DNA of 64,000 bases, taken from contig JAJZVL010000006.1 of assembly GCA_021845725.1 (NCBI GenBank), forward strand, positions 19,125 to 83,124. Direction: 5' to 3'. The notes under the pieces were generated by a model, which was not told the origin of the DNA, did not search any database, and worked only from the letters and a program-made list of their open reading frames with translations. The DNA comes from Actinomycetes bacterium (lineage in GTDB: Bacteria; Actinomycetota; Acidimicrobiia; Acidimicrobiales; RAAP-2). A program made the translations under genes and the position numbers. Each line of letters begins with the position of its first letter. Position 1 is the stretch's first letter. Shown here one piece after another: positions 1 to 7,219 of the stretch.

Positions 1-693
1 CTCGTCTTGGCCGACCTGCAGACCGTCGAGAACCGCCTCACGAGGCTCCGGCGCGAGGTTCGCATGCGTCCTGAGCTCGCAGCCCAGCTCGCGGCAACGG
101 AGCGCGCTCGTGAGGTGCTGGATAGCGGTCGGCCGGTGTCGTCTGGCGCGGCAGCCGCGGAGCTGGACCTTTCGGCGCTGCGCGACCTTCATCTCCTCAC
201 GGCCAAGCCATTCGTCTACGTGTTCAACGTCGCGGAGGACCAGCTCGGCGACGTTGAGCTGAACGAGCGAGCGCGCGCGCTCGTCGCACCTGCGGAGTCG
301 GTCGTCCTGTGTGCGGCGATCGAGGCAGAGGTGGCAGGGATGGACCGGACGGACGCGCGTGAGCTCCTCGCCGGGTACGGGCAGGAGGAAGCTGGTCTGG
401 AGACCCTGGTGCACGTGGCGTTCCGCACCCTGGGGCTGCACACGTTCCTCACTGCAGGACCGAAAGAGGCACGCGCGTGGACGATCGCCGTCGGGGCGAC
501 CGCACCACAGGCCGCGGGGGTCATCCACACGGACTTCCAGCGCGGGTTCGTGAAGGCGGAGGTCATCAGCTACGAAGACCTGATCGCCGCGGGGTCGGTC
601 CCTGCCGCCCGGGCGGCAGGCAAGGCGCGCATCGAGGGAAAGGACTACGTCATGGCCGACGGTGACGTGGTCGAGTTCCGCTTCAACGTGTAG
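1..693 (+). CDS. ychF: Redox-regulated ATPase YchF, C-terminal part (5' truncated by window edge)
   Basis: This is the last ~230 residues of the Obg-family ATPase YchF (usually about 360 aa), which binds ribosomes and hydrolyses ATP in preference to GTP. The reading frame is open at base 1, and the first codons (LVLADLQTVENR) match the family's internal 'ADLxTVExR' segment, so the TTG at 7 is not the real start. The GTPase-fold remnant (FVYVFNVAEDQL, NKxE-like region) is followed by the coiled-coil part and the C-terminal TGS domain (AWTIAVGATAPQAAGVIHTD, then KDYVMADGDVVEFRFNV at the end). The N-terminal P-loop lies outside the window. It converges on the leftward rrf2 gene. The TGS ending is nearly diagnostic for the family. 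Confidence 0.95.
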   Translation, partial: LVLADLQTVENRLTRLRREVRMRPELAAQLAATERAREVLDSGRPVSSGAAAAELDLSALRDLHLLTAKPFVYVFNVAEDQLGDVELNERARALVAPAESVVLCAAIEAEVAGMDRTDARELLAGYGQEEAGLETLVHVAFRTLGLHTFLTAGPKEARAWTIAVGATAPQAAGVIHTDFQRGFVKAEVISYEDLIAAGSVPAARAAGKARIEGKDYVMADGDVVEFRFNV

Positions 694-759
694 CTGCGCC
701 GCGCAAGGGGCGTGTTGCGCGCGCCCGATCCTTCGACCGAGGTGATGCTCGGTCGCCGC

Positions 760-1725
760 TCAGCCGGCGACCGCGGACCGGCGCCGACCCGCGCGCTGGC
801 GTGCCGGAGGGCAGCCCGGCCCCTCCTCGACCTCGCGGGCGACGCGGCGAAGGACCCCGCGAAGGACGCGACGCGCTCTGTCTTGGAGCTGCTCGGTGCT
901 CGGTGGAGCGCCGGAGTCGACCTCCTGGTGCCAGGACCCGGACACCGCGAGCTCGCAGCGCTCGGCGTCGACGGGCTCGACCCGGAGCTCGCCCTCGAAG
1001 TGGCTTCGCCCGCCGGGCTCCGAGAGGCGCCACGCGAACAGGTAACCGCGGGGCGAGGCTGTTGCGCCTGTGGTGAGGGGGTCGATCGAGCAGTCGGCGA
1101 CGAGCGGCGAGGGATGTGCGGTGTTGCCCGCGAGCTCGCCCACCTCGTGGACCGCTGCCCCGAGGGCGGCGCTCCAGTTGCGGCGTTCGCCCAGCACCTC
1201 GCCGACCGCCGGCGCAGCGAGCTCGACGTGGACCAGGTCGGACAGCTCGACGACGCGGGCATGTGAGCGGTGGGCGTCCGGTGGCACCTGGTAGCGGCCT
1301 TCGTCGATCGCAGCATCCCGGGCCGCCACCTCGGCGAGGCTGGTGCCTGACAGAAGCTCGGCGAGCTGGGAGGTTGCCTGCGTCCAGGTCTCGTGCAGGG
1401 GACAGACGTCCTCCCAGCGGCAGGGTCCCTCGCCGAGGGCGCAACGCTCGGCCCGCAGCGGCCCCTCGGCGGCCTCGACCACTTCCAGGACGTTGATCTC
1501 CTCCGGCGGGCGCGAGAGCCGGTAGCCCCCTTCGCGGCCCGCCCGGGACACCGCCAGCCCGCCGCGCACCAGGTCCGAAAGGATCTGGGACGCGAAGGTC
1601 CGTGGCACCTCGGTATCGGCGACGATCTCCCGGATCTTGCGGGGCTTCCCGCCTTGGTAGGCACGCGCGAGCGCGATGGCCGAGCGCATCACGTAGTCGC
1701 CACGCTTGGAGAGCGTCATGTTCAT
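760..1725 (-). CDS. Rrf2-family Fe-S regulator with an extra C-terminal domain
   Basis: This 321-aa protein starts with a typical Rrf2 winged helix (about residues 1-90: MTLSKRGDYVMRSAIALA, then GREGGYRLSRPPEEI). A cysteine triad follows at C95, C102 and C108, the place where IscR/NsrR-type regulators ligate an Fe-S cluster. The spacing is C-x6-C-x5-C, close to but not identical with the usual families. Rrf2 proteins normally end near residue 150. Here about 170 more residues follow, with alternating beta-type stretches that resemble an SRPBCC/START-like ligand pocket; that resemblance is inference. It is the last gene behind the NosR-like and ferredoxin-flavoprotein genes (76-nt gap) and probably has its own promoter, overlapped by a palindrome. 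A role in sensing nitric oxide, iron or redox state and controlling the adjacent operon is likely. Confidence 0.85.
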   Translation of the reverse strand: MNMTLSKRGDYVMRSAIALARAYQGGKPRKIREIVADTEVPRTFASQILSDLVRGGLAVSRAGREGGYRLSRPPEEINVLEVVEAAEGPLRAERCALGEGPCRWEDVCPLHETWTQATSQLAELLSGTSLAEVAARDAAIDEGRYQVPPDAHRSHARVVELSDLVHVELAAPAVGEVLGERRNWSAALGAAVHEVGELAGNTAHPSPLVADCSIDPLTTGATASPRGYLFAWRLSEPGGRSHFEGELRVEPVDAERCELAVSGSWHQEVDSGAPPSTEQLQDRARRVLRGVLRRVAREVEEGPGCPPARQRAGRRRSAVAG

Positions 1726-1730
1726 GGCGG

Positions 1731-1743
1731 AACCTGCAGGTTA
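1731..1743 (-). promoter_or_regulatory. -10 element and 12-bp palindromic operator of the Rrf2 gene
   Basis: The bases AACCTGCAGGTT (1731-1742) form a perfect 12-bp palindrome. On the minus strand it overlaps a TAACCT hexamer (1743 to 1738), a good -10 element ending 12 nt before the ATG at 1725. A repressor bound here would block the promoter, so autoregulation by the Rrf2 protein is the simplest reading. Rrf2 operators are usually longer, and palindromes of this length do occur by chance. Confidence 0.45.
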
Positions 1744-1801
1744 GCGTGCCCTGGACCGAGCGCGCCGGCAGCTGGCCGGGTCGCGGGCAGCTGGGGCGCG
1801 G

Positions 1802-4009
1802 TCACGACACGCCGACGGCGCCGGCCGTCGCCCCCTCGGCCTCCCTGGCGCCGGCCAGGGCCCGGCGGGCGAAGGCGACGGCGGCGACCTTGTTCCCGCC
1901 GTGGCGCAACGCGGAGGACGCCACGACTCGCGCGCCGCGCTGCTCGAAGCTCGTGGCCATCTCGGCGAGGGTGGAACGCGGGTTCACGGCGAAGGTGCAG
2001 AAGAGCGCGACGGGCAAGCCGCCCAGCCGAGGAAGGCGATCCAGCCACGCACGGACCTCCGGTGGGGGCCCGACCTTGGCGACGACGAAGCCTTTCACCC
2101 ATGAGCCCACCACGAGGACGTCGGCTGCCGCCAGCTCTCGGGGCCCCACCCGATCGATCGGCAGCACCCGGACACGCAGTCCCTTGTCGGCGAGCTCGTC
2201 CGCGACCGTCCGGGCAGCGTTGGCCGTGTGGCCGCCCTCACTTGCGTAGCACACGAGTGCCCGGCGGGAGCGCTCGAGCTCGCGCTTGCCCGGCCGCCCG
2301 GGGCGGGCCGCAAGGAGCGCAGCGGCGGCACGGCGCCCCTGGGACATGGCCTCGACCACGGTCGAGGGTCCCACCAGCGCGTCGCCGACCACCCACAGGC
2401 GGTCTCGCACAGGGAAGGCAGCCGCCTGCAGTCCGACCTCTCGGCCGAGCGCGAGCTTTCCGACGGGGTTGTGGAAGGCGAACGCCGACGCCGGGTTGGC
2501 GAGCACTCCCGAGGCGGCCCACTGGCGATCGGGCACACCATGAGCCTGCCGGCGAACGGGGGTGCCTGGAAGATGGGCGGCGAGCTCGGGATCGGGTCGG
2601 TAGCCCATCGCCATGACGACGAGGTCCACGTCGACGGTCTCGGGGGGCTGCCCGTCGAGCACCTTGGGCGGACGGTCGGCCTGCTCCTGGCGGGTGAGCG
2701 TCAACCGGGCGCTGCGCACCCTGCCCCCCTCGCCCTCGATCCGGCTGACGGTCCTGGCGAACCGGACGACGACGCCCTCCTCGCGCGCCTCTGCCAGCTC
2801 GTCGGGGCGGGCGAGCGAGAACCGTTCGTCCAGCCAGTCGACGCAGGTGGCAGACAGACCCAGGCGTCGGGCCGTCCTGGCCACGTCCATCGCCGTGTTG
2901 CCGGCGCCCAGCACGAGGACATGGGCCGCCTTTCCTGCCTCGTCGGCGGGGCGGAGGCCCATGGCGGCGAGCCACGCAGGCACCCCGTCGTCGCTCTCGA
3001 ACGCGGCCTGCGCGGTCTTCAAGAACGTGGTCGCGTCGGTGACGCCGTCGAGATCGGCACCTGGGATCGGGAGGCGGACCGGAACGCTCGCACCGGTCGC
3101 CACCACGACGGCATCGTTCTCGGCCAGCAGCTGCTCGAGCGCTGCGGCGTCGATCTCCGTCCCGCAGCGCAATGTGACACCGGCCTCCTCCAGCTGGCCC
3201 CATGGCCGAGAGACGACGGTCTGGGGCAGGGTGAAGTCGGGGATCCCCCATCCGAGGAGCCCTGCGGGCACCGGGTCCCGCTCGTAGACGGTGACGGCCG
3301 CGCCCGCTTCGACGAGCTCCCAGGCCGCGCCGATGCCCCCTGGACCTGCACCGACGATCGCCACCGACAGGTCGGCGTCGCGGCCGCGCCGGGGTGGCGG
3401 CACCGGGCGCTCCTGGGTCACGAAGCGCTCGAGCTGGCCGATGGCGACCGGCGTGTCCCCGGCCAGTGACCACGTGCACGCACCCTCGCACTGCGCGGAC
3501 TGGTTGCACACGCGTGAGCAGATGTCGGGGAGCACGGAGGTCCGACGGAGGATCGCGTGCGCCTTGTCCAGGTCCCGCTCGGCGATGGCCGCGATGAACC
3601 CGGGGATGTCGTTGTGTGCCGGGCATCCCCGCACGCACGTGGGGTCCGGGCACGTGAGGCAGCGCTGTGCCTCGGCCAGCGCCTCGTCCCAGCCGCGCAG
3701 CCCCAGGCGGACCTCGCGCACGTCGGAGAGCAGCGGCTCGGGGTGCACCACCTCGGTCGTCACGCGGGTCCCTGCGAGCGCGGGACCCGTGACGACGATC
3801 GCGCTGAACGGGCACGTGCGCACGCACTGTCGGCAGCCGACGCACCGTTCGCCGTCGGCGATGGCGACCCAGCGCACGGGGTCCATGTCGAGCGCACCGG
3901 CCGGGCAGCGGATGACGCATTCCTGGCATCCTGCGCAGCGGTCCACGAGGACGTGCACCTGGGGCCGGTCGGTTACGGCGGTCGGATCATCGGTCATGGT
4001 GATGGCCAT
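1802..4009 (-). CDS. Ferredoxin - GltD-like FAD/NADPH oxidoreductase - flavodoxin fusion
   Basis: This 735-aa cytoplasmic electron-transfer protein has three modules. Residues 20-70 hold two classic [4Fe-4S] motifs (C25/28/31/35 and C56/59/62/66, each CxxCxxCxxxCP). Residues about 105-590 resemble glutamate synthase small subunit / NfnB / dihydropyrimidine dehydrogenase N-terminal parts: Cys sets at C117/120/125/129 and C164/168/174/178, an FAD loop IVGAGPGGIGAAW near 220, an NADPH loop VLVLGAGNTAMD, and a terminal FAD motif VVGDALVGPSTVVEAM. Residues about 595-735 form a flavodoxin-like domain beginning CYASEGGHTANAA. A strong SD (GAGGAGG) precedes the ATG. The gene lies 30 nt behind the NosR-like gene, so it probably passes electrons between NAD(P)H and that membrane iron-sulfur protein. 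The direction and the final acceptor cannot be read from sequence. The domain combination is unusual. Confidence 0.85.
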   Translation of the reverse strand: MAITMTDDPTAVTDRPQVHVLVDRCAGCQECVIRCPAGALDMDPVRWVAIADGERCVGCRQCVRTCPFSAIVVTGPALAGTRVTTEVVHPEPLLSDVREVRLGLRGWDEALAEAQRCLTCPDPTCVRGCPAHNDIPGFIAAIAERDLDKAHAILRRTSVLPDICSRVCNQSAQCEGACTWSLAGDTPVAIGQLERFVTQERPVPPPRRGRDADLSVAIVGAGPGGIGAAWELVEAGAAVTVYERDPVPAGLLGWGIPDFTLPQTVVSRPWGQLEEAGVTLRCGTEIDAAALEQLLAENDAVVVATGASVPVRLPIPGADLDGVTDATTFLKTAQAAFESDDGVPAWLAAMGLRPADEAGKAAHVLVLGAGNTAMDVARTARRLGLSATCVDWLDERFSLARPDELAEAREEGVVVRFARTVSRIEGEGGRVRSARLTLTRQEQADRPPKVLDGQPPETVDVDLVVMAMGYRPDPELAAHLPGTPVRRQAHGVPDRQWAASGVLANPASAFAFHNPVGKLALGREVGLQAAAFPVRDRLWVVGDALVGPSTVVEAMSQGRRAAAALLAARPGRPGKRELERSRRALVCYASEGGHTANAARTVADELADKGLRVRVLPIDRVGPRELAAADVLVVGSWVKGFVVAKVGPPPEVRAWLDRLPRLGGLPVALFCTFAVNPRSTLAEMATSFEQRGARVVASSALRHGGNKVAAVAFARRALAGAREAEGATAGAVGVS

Positions 4010-4039
4010 CGAGCTCCTCCTCTGGTGGTCCGGCGACCG

Positions 4040-5596
4040 TCAGCTCGCCGCGTGCATGAGGACGTACAGCACGCTCGCCGCCGCCCCACAGGCGAGGACG
4101 ACGCTGAGCGTCGTCAGCCGGACGCCCAGGGCGTTCCGGCTGACCGGCACCAGCTCCCGGCCGGCGATGCGCCACGTGGCCCACGCCGCCGCCGCGGTGC
4201 CGGCGATGATCACGGCGACCTGGACCACCACGATCCAGCCGTTGGAGAGGATGTGGAACCCGTAGATGGGCGACGAGGCCGACATGAAGCCGGCGATGTG
4301 CGCGACCGCCGGCACCACCCGAGCCGAGTGCTTGAAGAATTTCGGCAGCTGGCGGGCGAAGTAGTCGGCACCCACCACCGGGATGAGCCCGTAGGCCATG
4401 GGGACGAAGAACGCCCGGAACCGCGAGGTCCGGTCCACGAAGCTGTCGCGGTAGGTCTCGGGCAGGTCCCGGCGGCCGAGGCCCCGGGAGATCAGCCAGG
4501 CGACCCCGGCCAGGAGCAGCGCCCCCAGCGCGATGATGCCGATGTAGTCGACCGGGTTCGGGTAGTGGGGGATCGCCATGTGGCGGTTCAGCCAGTTGTC
4601 CAGCGAGGCGTAGACGTTGGTCGCGTTGAACTGCTGGAAGAGCACCAGGCCCCAGAGCGCCGCGATGCCCCAGGCCACGTCCGCCCGGCGACGCCGCGGG
4701 GCGACCACCGACGTCAGGGGGCGCTGGAGGAACAGCCCCACGTTGCCCTCGGGGCACGACTTGTAGCACTCCGAGCACAGGCCGCACGACAGGTTCGAGT
4801 CGGCGCTGCCGGGCCACGTGTACCACGGGCAGCCGTACCCCTTCTCGCTGCCGCGCATGCAGTCCTTCGTCTGGCACGAGAGGCAGACCTCGCGGTCCTT
4901 GGTCCGGAAGCCCGCCACCGATCCCATCGACCCGACGGTGCCGATCAAGGTGGACAGCGGGCACACGTAGCGGCAGAAGGTCCTCCGCTCGAAGACCAAG
5001 AAGAAGATCAACGCCGACGACACGATGCCGACGACCATCCACGAGGTGTCCGCGGGGTTGCCCGGCCCGGCGATGTTGAAGAACTCCTCGATCCAGGTGA
5101 GCACGATGAAGCTGACCACCGGGATCATGAAGCCCAGACGGGCGAGCGGCTCGGGGAACTTGCGCCCGAGGCCGAGGGTCTTCTGCGTGCGACGCCAGAA
5201 GGTGCGTCGCTGGATCCACTCGGCGAATCCCCCGAAGGGGCACATGGCGCACCACGCCCGGCCGACCACCACCATCATCACGAAGACGAGGCAGAACCAC
5301 ACGTACCAGGTGATCGCGGCGCCGAAGTTGAGCCCGGGGATGGCGGTCCCCGCGATGCCGACGAAGATGACCGTCCAGAAGATGACCTGGTTGGGCACGA
5401 TGAGGAGGAACTGGAACTTCCGGTTGCGCACGAAGCGCGCGACGTGCGGGTTGCGCGTCAGCTCCAGGCCCGGCTTGGGGTCCGTCGGCGAGAACCGCTC
5501 CGCGAGCCCGGTCCTCCTCGTCGGCTGCAGGTGAACCGCCGTCGACACCGGGTCAGCAGGGGCGTCGCTCTCGCGGTCCTCCAGGTAGACGGCCAT
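4040..5596 (-). CDS. NosR/NapH-like membrane 4Fe-4S protein
   Basis: This 518-aa integral membrane protein carries several hydrophobic helices (around 63-88, 95-112, 155-172, 185-203, then a long C-terminal membrane part). Two motifs have the NapH/NosR pattern: CAMCP at C116/C119 (one residue shorter than the usual CxxxCP) and CRYVCP at C208/C212. They are followed by ferredoxin-like cysteines C238/241/246/256 and C271/274/277/281 (CGLCSECYKSCPEG). It lacks the periplasmic FMN-binding region of full NosR. Such proteins move electrons across or along the membrane to periplasmic or membrane reductases. It is the first gene of the leftward operon with the ferredoxin-flavoprotein fusion. An SD (AAGGAGAGG) stands 8 nt before the ATG. 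No nosZ, norB or napA is in the window, so the partner reductase is unknown. Confidence 0.8.
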   Translation of the reverse strand: MAVYLEDRESDAPADPVSTAVHLQPTRRTGLAERFSPTDPKPGLELTRNPHVARFVRNRKFQFLLIVPNQVIFWTVIFVGIAGTAIPGLNFGAAITWYVWFCLVFVMMVVVGRAWCAMCPFGGFAEWIQRRTFWRRTQKTLGLGRKFPEPLARLGFMIPVVSFIVLTWIEEFFNIAGPGNPADTSWMVVGIVSSALIFFLVFERRTFCRYVCPLSTLIGTVGSMGSVAGFRTKDREVCLSCQTKDCMRGSEKGYGCPWYTWPGSADSNLSCGLCSECYKSCPEGNVGLFLQRPLTSVVAPRRRRADVAWGIAALWGLVLFQQFNATNVYASLDNWLNRHMAIPHYPNPVDYIGIIALGALLLAGVAWLISRGLGRRDLPETYRDSFVDRTSRFRAFFVPMAYGLIPVVGADYFARQLPKFFKHSARVVPAVAHIAGFMSASSPIYGFHILSNGWIVVVQVAVIIAGTAAAAWATWRIAGRELVPVSRNALGVRLTTLSVVLACGAAASVLYVLMHAAS

Positions 5597-5674
5597 CAGC
5601 CTCTCCTTGTCTCGGTGATCTGCCGTATCGCTCGAGGCTCCGATCGGCCCCGCTGCAGGCGCTGAACATGTATA

Positions 5675-5693
5675 GTGAAATACTGAACTTTAC
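5675..5693. promoter_or_regulatory. Imperfect 19-bp palindrome, candidate Rrf2 operator
   Basis: The 19-bp element GTGAAATACTGAACTTTAC pairs at 6 of 9 symmetric positions (GT-AA...TT-AC). It lies in the AT-rich gap between the NosR-like operon and the second rrf2 gene and touches the -10 hexamer of the leftward promoter. Size and symmetry resemble NsrR/IscR-type sites. The assignment to either Rrf2 protein is inference. Confidence 0.4.
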
Positions 5694-5720
5694 CTTAGTT
5701 AGCTCTCGACACTACGTCAA
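5692..5720 (-). promoter_or_regulatory. Sigma70-type promoter of the NosR-like operon
   Basis: On the minus strand, a TTGACG -35 (5720 to 5715) is followed after exactly 17 nt by a TAAGGT -10 (5697 to 5692). This is one of the best consensus promoters in the window. Transcription would start near 5685, giving a leader of about 90 nt before the ATG at 5596. Confidence 0.55.
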
Positions 5721-5735
5721 GTGTGTGAGTAGACT
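5706..5735 (+). promoter_or_regulatory. Promoter of the second rrf2 gene, probably leaderless
   Basis: TCGACA (5706-5711) and TAGACT (5730-5735) are separated by 18 nt. The -10 ends 6 nt before the ATG at 5742, so the transcript would begin at or next to the start codon. No SD is visible before that ATG. The two divergent promoters interleave, so a regulator bound here could control both directions. Confidence 0.4.
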
Positions 5736-5741
5736 TTTTTC

Positions 5742-6374
5742 ATGGATCTCGCGCTGTCGAGCCGAGGCAGGTACGCCCTCCGGGCGGCGGTCTTCCTCGC
5801 TGCGGAGTACGGCTCGGGGATCCTGCGGACCCAGCAGCAGGTCTCCGACGCGATGGGGGTGCCGCGTGGGTTCGTGCCCCAGGTCCTGAGCGACCTCGTC
5901 CGGTCAGGGCTCGTCGTGTCGGTGCATGGCGCGCACGGCGGCTACCGCCTCTCGCGCCCTCCCGGGCACATCCGCCTCCTGGAGGTCGTCGAGGCGGGCG
6001 AAGGGCTCTTGGACAGCACCGGTGGCGTTCCTCGTGGCCGCTCCGCCGAGCGGGCGGCCTCGTGCCTGCAGGTGCTCATGATCGAGGCGGGCACAAGGTT
6101 CCGCCACGTGCTCGCGGCCACGACCCTCGAGCACCTCGTCGGCCGAGCGGAGCCCGGCACCCGGCGCCCCGGCTCGCCCCCCTGCGGGGTGTCAGTTGCC
6201 TCCCGGCCCCCGAGCCCGTCCGTGCGTGACGCGGACCGCGTCGCCATCTACGAGGAGGTCCGCGAGGAACCGGTCGAGGGACGCTTGGATCGGGTCTGGG
6301 CGCCGGCGAGCCCGCAGCGTGGCCACGGCGACGACGCAGAAGATGGCACCGTAGACAAGGAGCGCGAGCAGTGA
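5742..6374 (+). CDS. Rrf2-family transcriptional regulator lacking the cysteine triad
   Basis: This is a second Rrf2 protein (210 aa as read), with a winged helix over residues 1-80 (MDLALSSRGRYALRAAVFLA, then AHGGYRLSRPPGHIRLLEV). The region where Rrf2 Fe-S sensors carry three cysteines (about 90-110) has only one Cys, so it is probably not an Fe-S sensor of the usual kind. Family similarity fades after about residue 145. The last ~60 codons run across the opposite-strand membrane gene (6192-6419) and read like a shadow of it, so the tail may be non-functional overrun or a degraded end. It diverges from the NosR-like operon and is well placed to regulate it. Confidence 0.8.
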   Translation: MDLALSSRGRYALRAAVFLAAEYGSGILRTQQQVSDAMGVPRGFVPQVLSDLVRSGLVVSVHGAHGGYRLSRPPGHIRLLEVVEAGEGLLDSTGGVPRGRSAERAASCLQVLMIEAGTRFRHVLAATTLEHLVGRAEPGTRRPGSPPCGVSVASRPPSPSVRDADRVAIYEEVREEPVEGRLDRVWAPASPQRGHGDDAEDGTVDKEREQ

Positions 6375-6419
6375 GCCTGCGACCGCCACCGCGCACAGAA
6401 GAGGCAGGATCGTTCCCAC
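6192..6419 (-). CDS. Small membrane protein of unknown function
   Basis: This 75-aa protein has one clear hydrophobic segment (about residues 3-35, ILPLLCAVAVAGSLLALLVY onward), then a basic stop-transfer (RARRRPD) and a short hydrophilic cytoplasmic tail. It starts with GTG at 6419, and no convincing promoter is seen. It overlaps the last 183 bases of the rrf2 gene on the other strand. Hydropathy and positive-inside charge make it more likely to be real than the rrf2 tail opposite it, but no family is recognised. Confidence 0.45.
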   Translation of the reverse strand: MGTILPLLCAVAVAGSLLALLVYGAIFCVVAVATLRARRRPDPIQASLDRFLADLLVDGDAVRVTHGRARGPGGN

Positions 6420-6487
6420 GCTCCTATCCTGGTATCGCCGAGGCGCGCCGGGAACCGAGGACGCCCCTACGTGATGTTGCGGGCCGG

Positions 6488-7219
6488 ATGGAGAGCGTCC
6501 GTGAACCTACGGAGGGGGATCGTGCGGATGCCCAGGTGCACGGGCGCACCGCGGTGCGGATCGTGATCGTCGAAGATCACGCGCTCGTGCGCGAGGGAAC
6601 CGCGCAGCTGCTGGAATCCACCCCCGACCTGCAGGTGGTGGGCCAGTGCGGAACGGCGGAGGAGGGAGCTGAGCTCGTCGAACGGCTCGCCCCCGACGTG
6701 GCGCTCGTCGACGTGAGCCTGCCGGGTGCCAGCGGGCTCGAGCTCGCGAGCGAGCTCGCCCGGCATCATCCCTCGACCCGCGTGCTCGTCGTGAGCGCGT
6801 ACGACGACCACGCCTACGTCGCAGAGGCGCTCGAGATCGGCGTCGGGGGATACCTTCTCAAGACCGCGTCCGGCCGAGAGCTCGTCGATGCGGTGCGGCT
6901 GGTCGCCGGGGGCGTGTTCGTCCTCGACGGCGCGGTGTCGTCGAGGCTCGGGCGCATGCGACGCGGGACGGCACCGGGGCACTTCGATCCGCGCGCGCTC
7001 ACCCCGAGGGAGGCCGAGGTGCTCACGCTCGTCACTCAGGGACGCTCCAACAAGCAGATCGCGGCCGAGCTCTCGCTCGGCCTGCGCACGGTCGAGTCCC
7101 ACGTCTCGAGCCTGCTCGCGAAGCTCGGCGCCACCTCGCGCACCGAGGCGGTGGCGCACGCGCTGCGTGGGGCCAGTGGACCGCGTGGCCGCGTCGATGA
7201 CGAGATCCTGGGCTCCTGA
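6488..7219 (+). CDS. NarL/LuxR-family response regulator
   Basis: This DNA-binding response regulator has a receiver domain beginning at VRIVIVEDHALVREG, with acidic residues E-D after the first strand, the phospho-acceptor Asp in PDVALVDVSLPG, and the conserved Lys in GYLLKTASG. A C-terminal LuxR helix-turn-helix follows (LTPREAEVLTLVTQGRSNKQ, then VESHVSSLLAKLGATSRTEA). The start is uncertain: ATG 6488 is used here, while GTG 6554 would give the compact N-terminus usual for NarL proteins. The next gene, a histidine kinase, overlaps its 3' end by 23 nt, so the two form a cognate pair and are probably translationally coupled. Confidence 0.9.
   Translation: MESVREPTEGDRADAQVHGRTAVRIVIVEDHALVREGTAQLLESTPDLQVVGQCGTAEEGAELVERLAPDVALVDVSLPGASGLELASELARHHPSTRVLVVSAYDDHAYVAEALEIGVGGYLLKTASGRELVDAVRLVAGGVFVLDGAVSSRLGRMRRGTAPGHFDPRALTPREAEVLTLVTQGRSNKQIAAELSLGLRTVESHVSSLLAKLGATSRTEAVAHALRGASGPRGRVDDEILGS

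Noticed and set aside
3557..5665. 702-aa plus-strand frame opposite the redox operon
   Set aside because: His/Arg/Asp-rich shadow translation; the minus strand shows exact Fe-S motifs.
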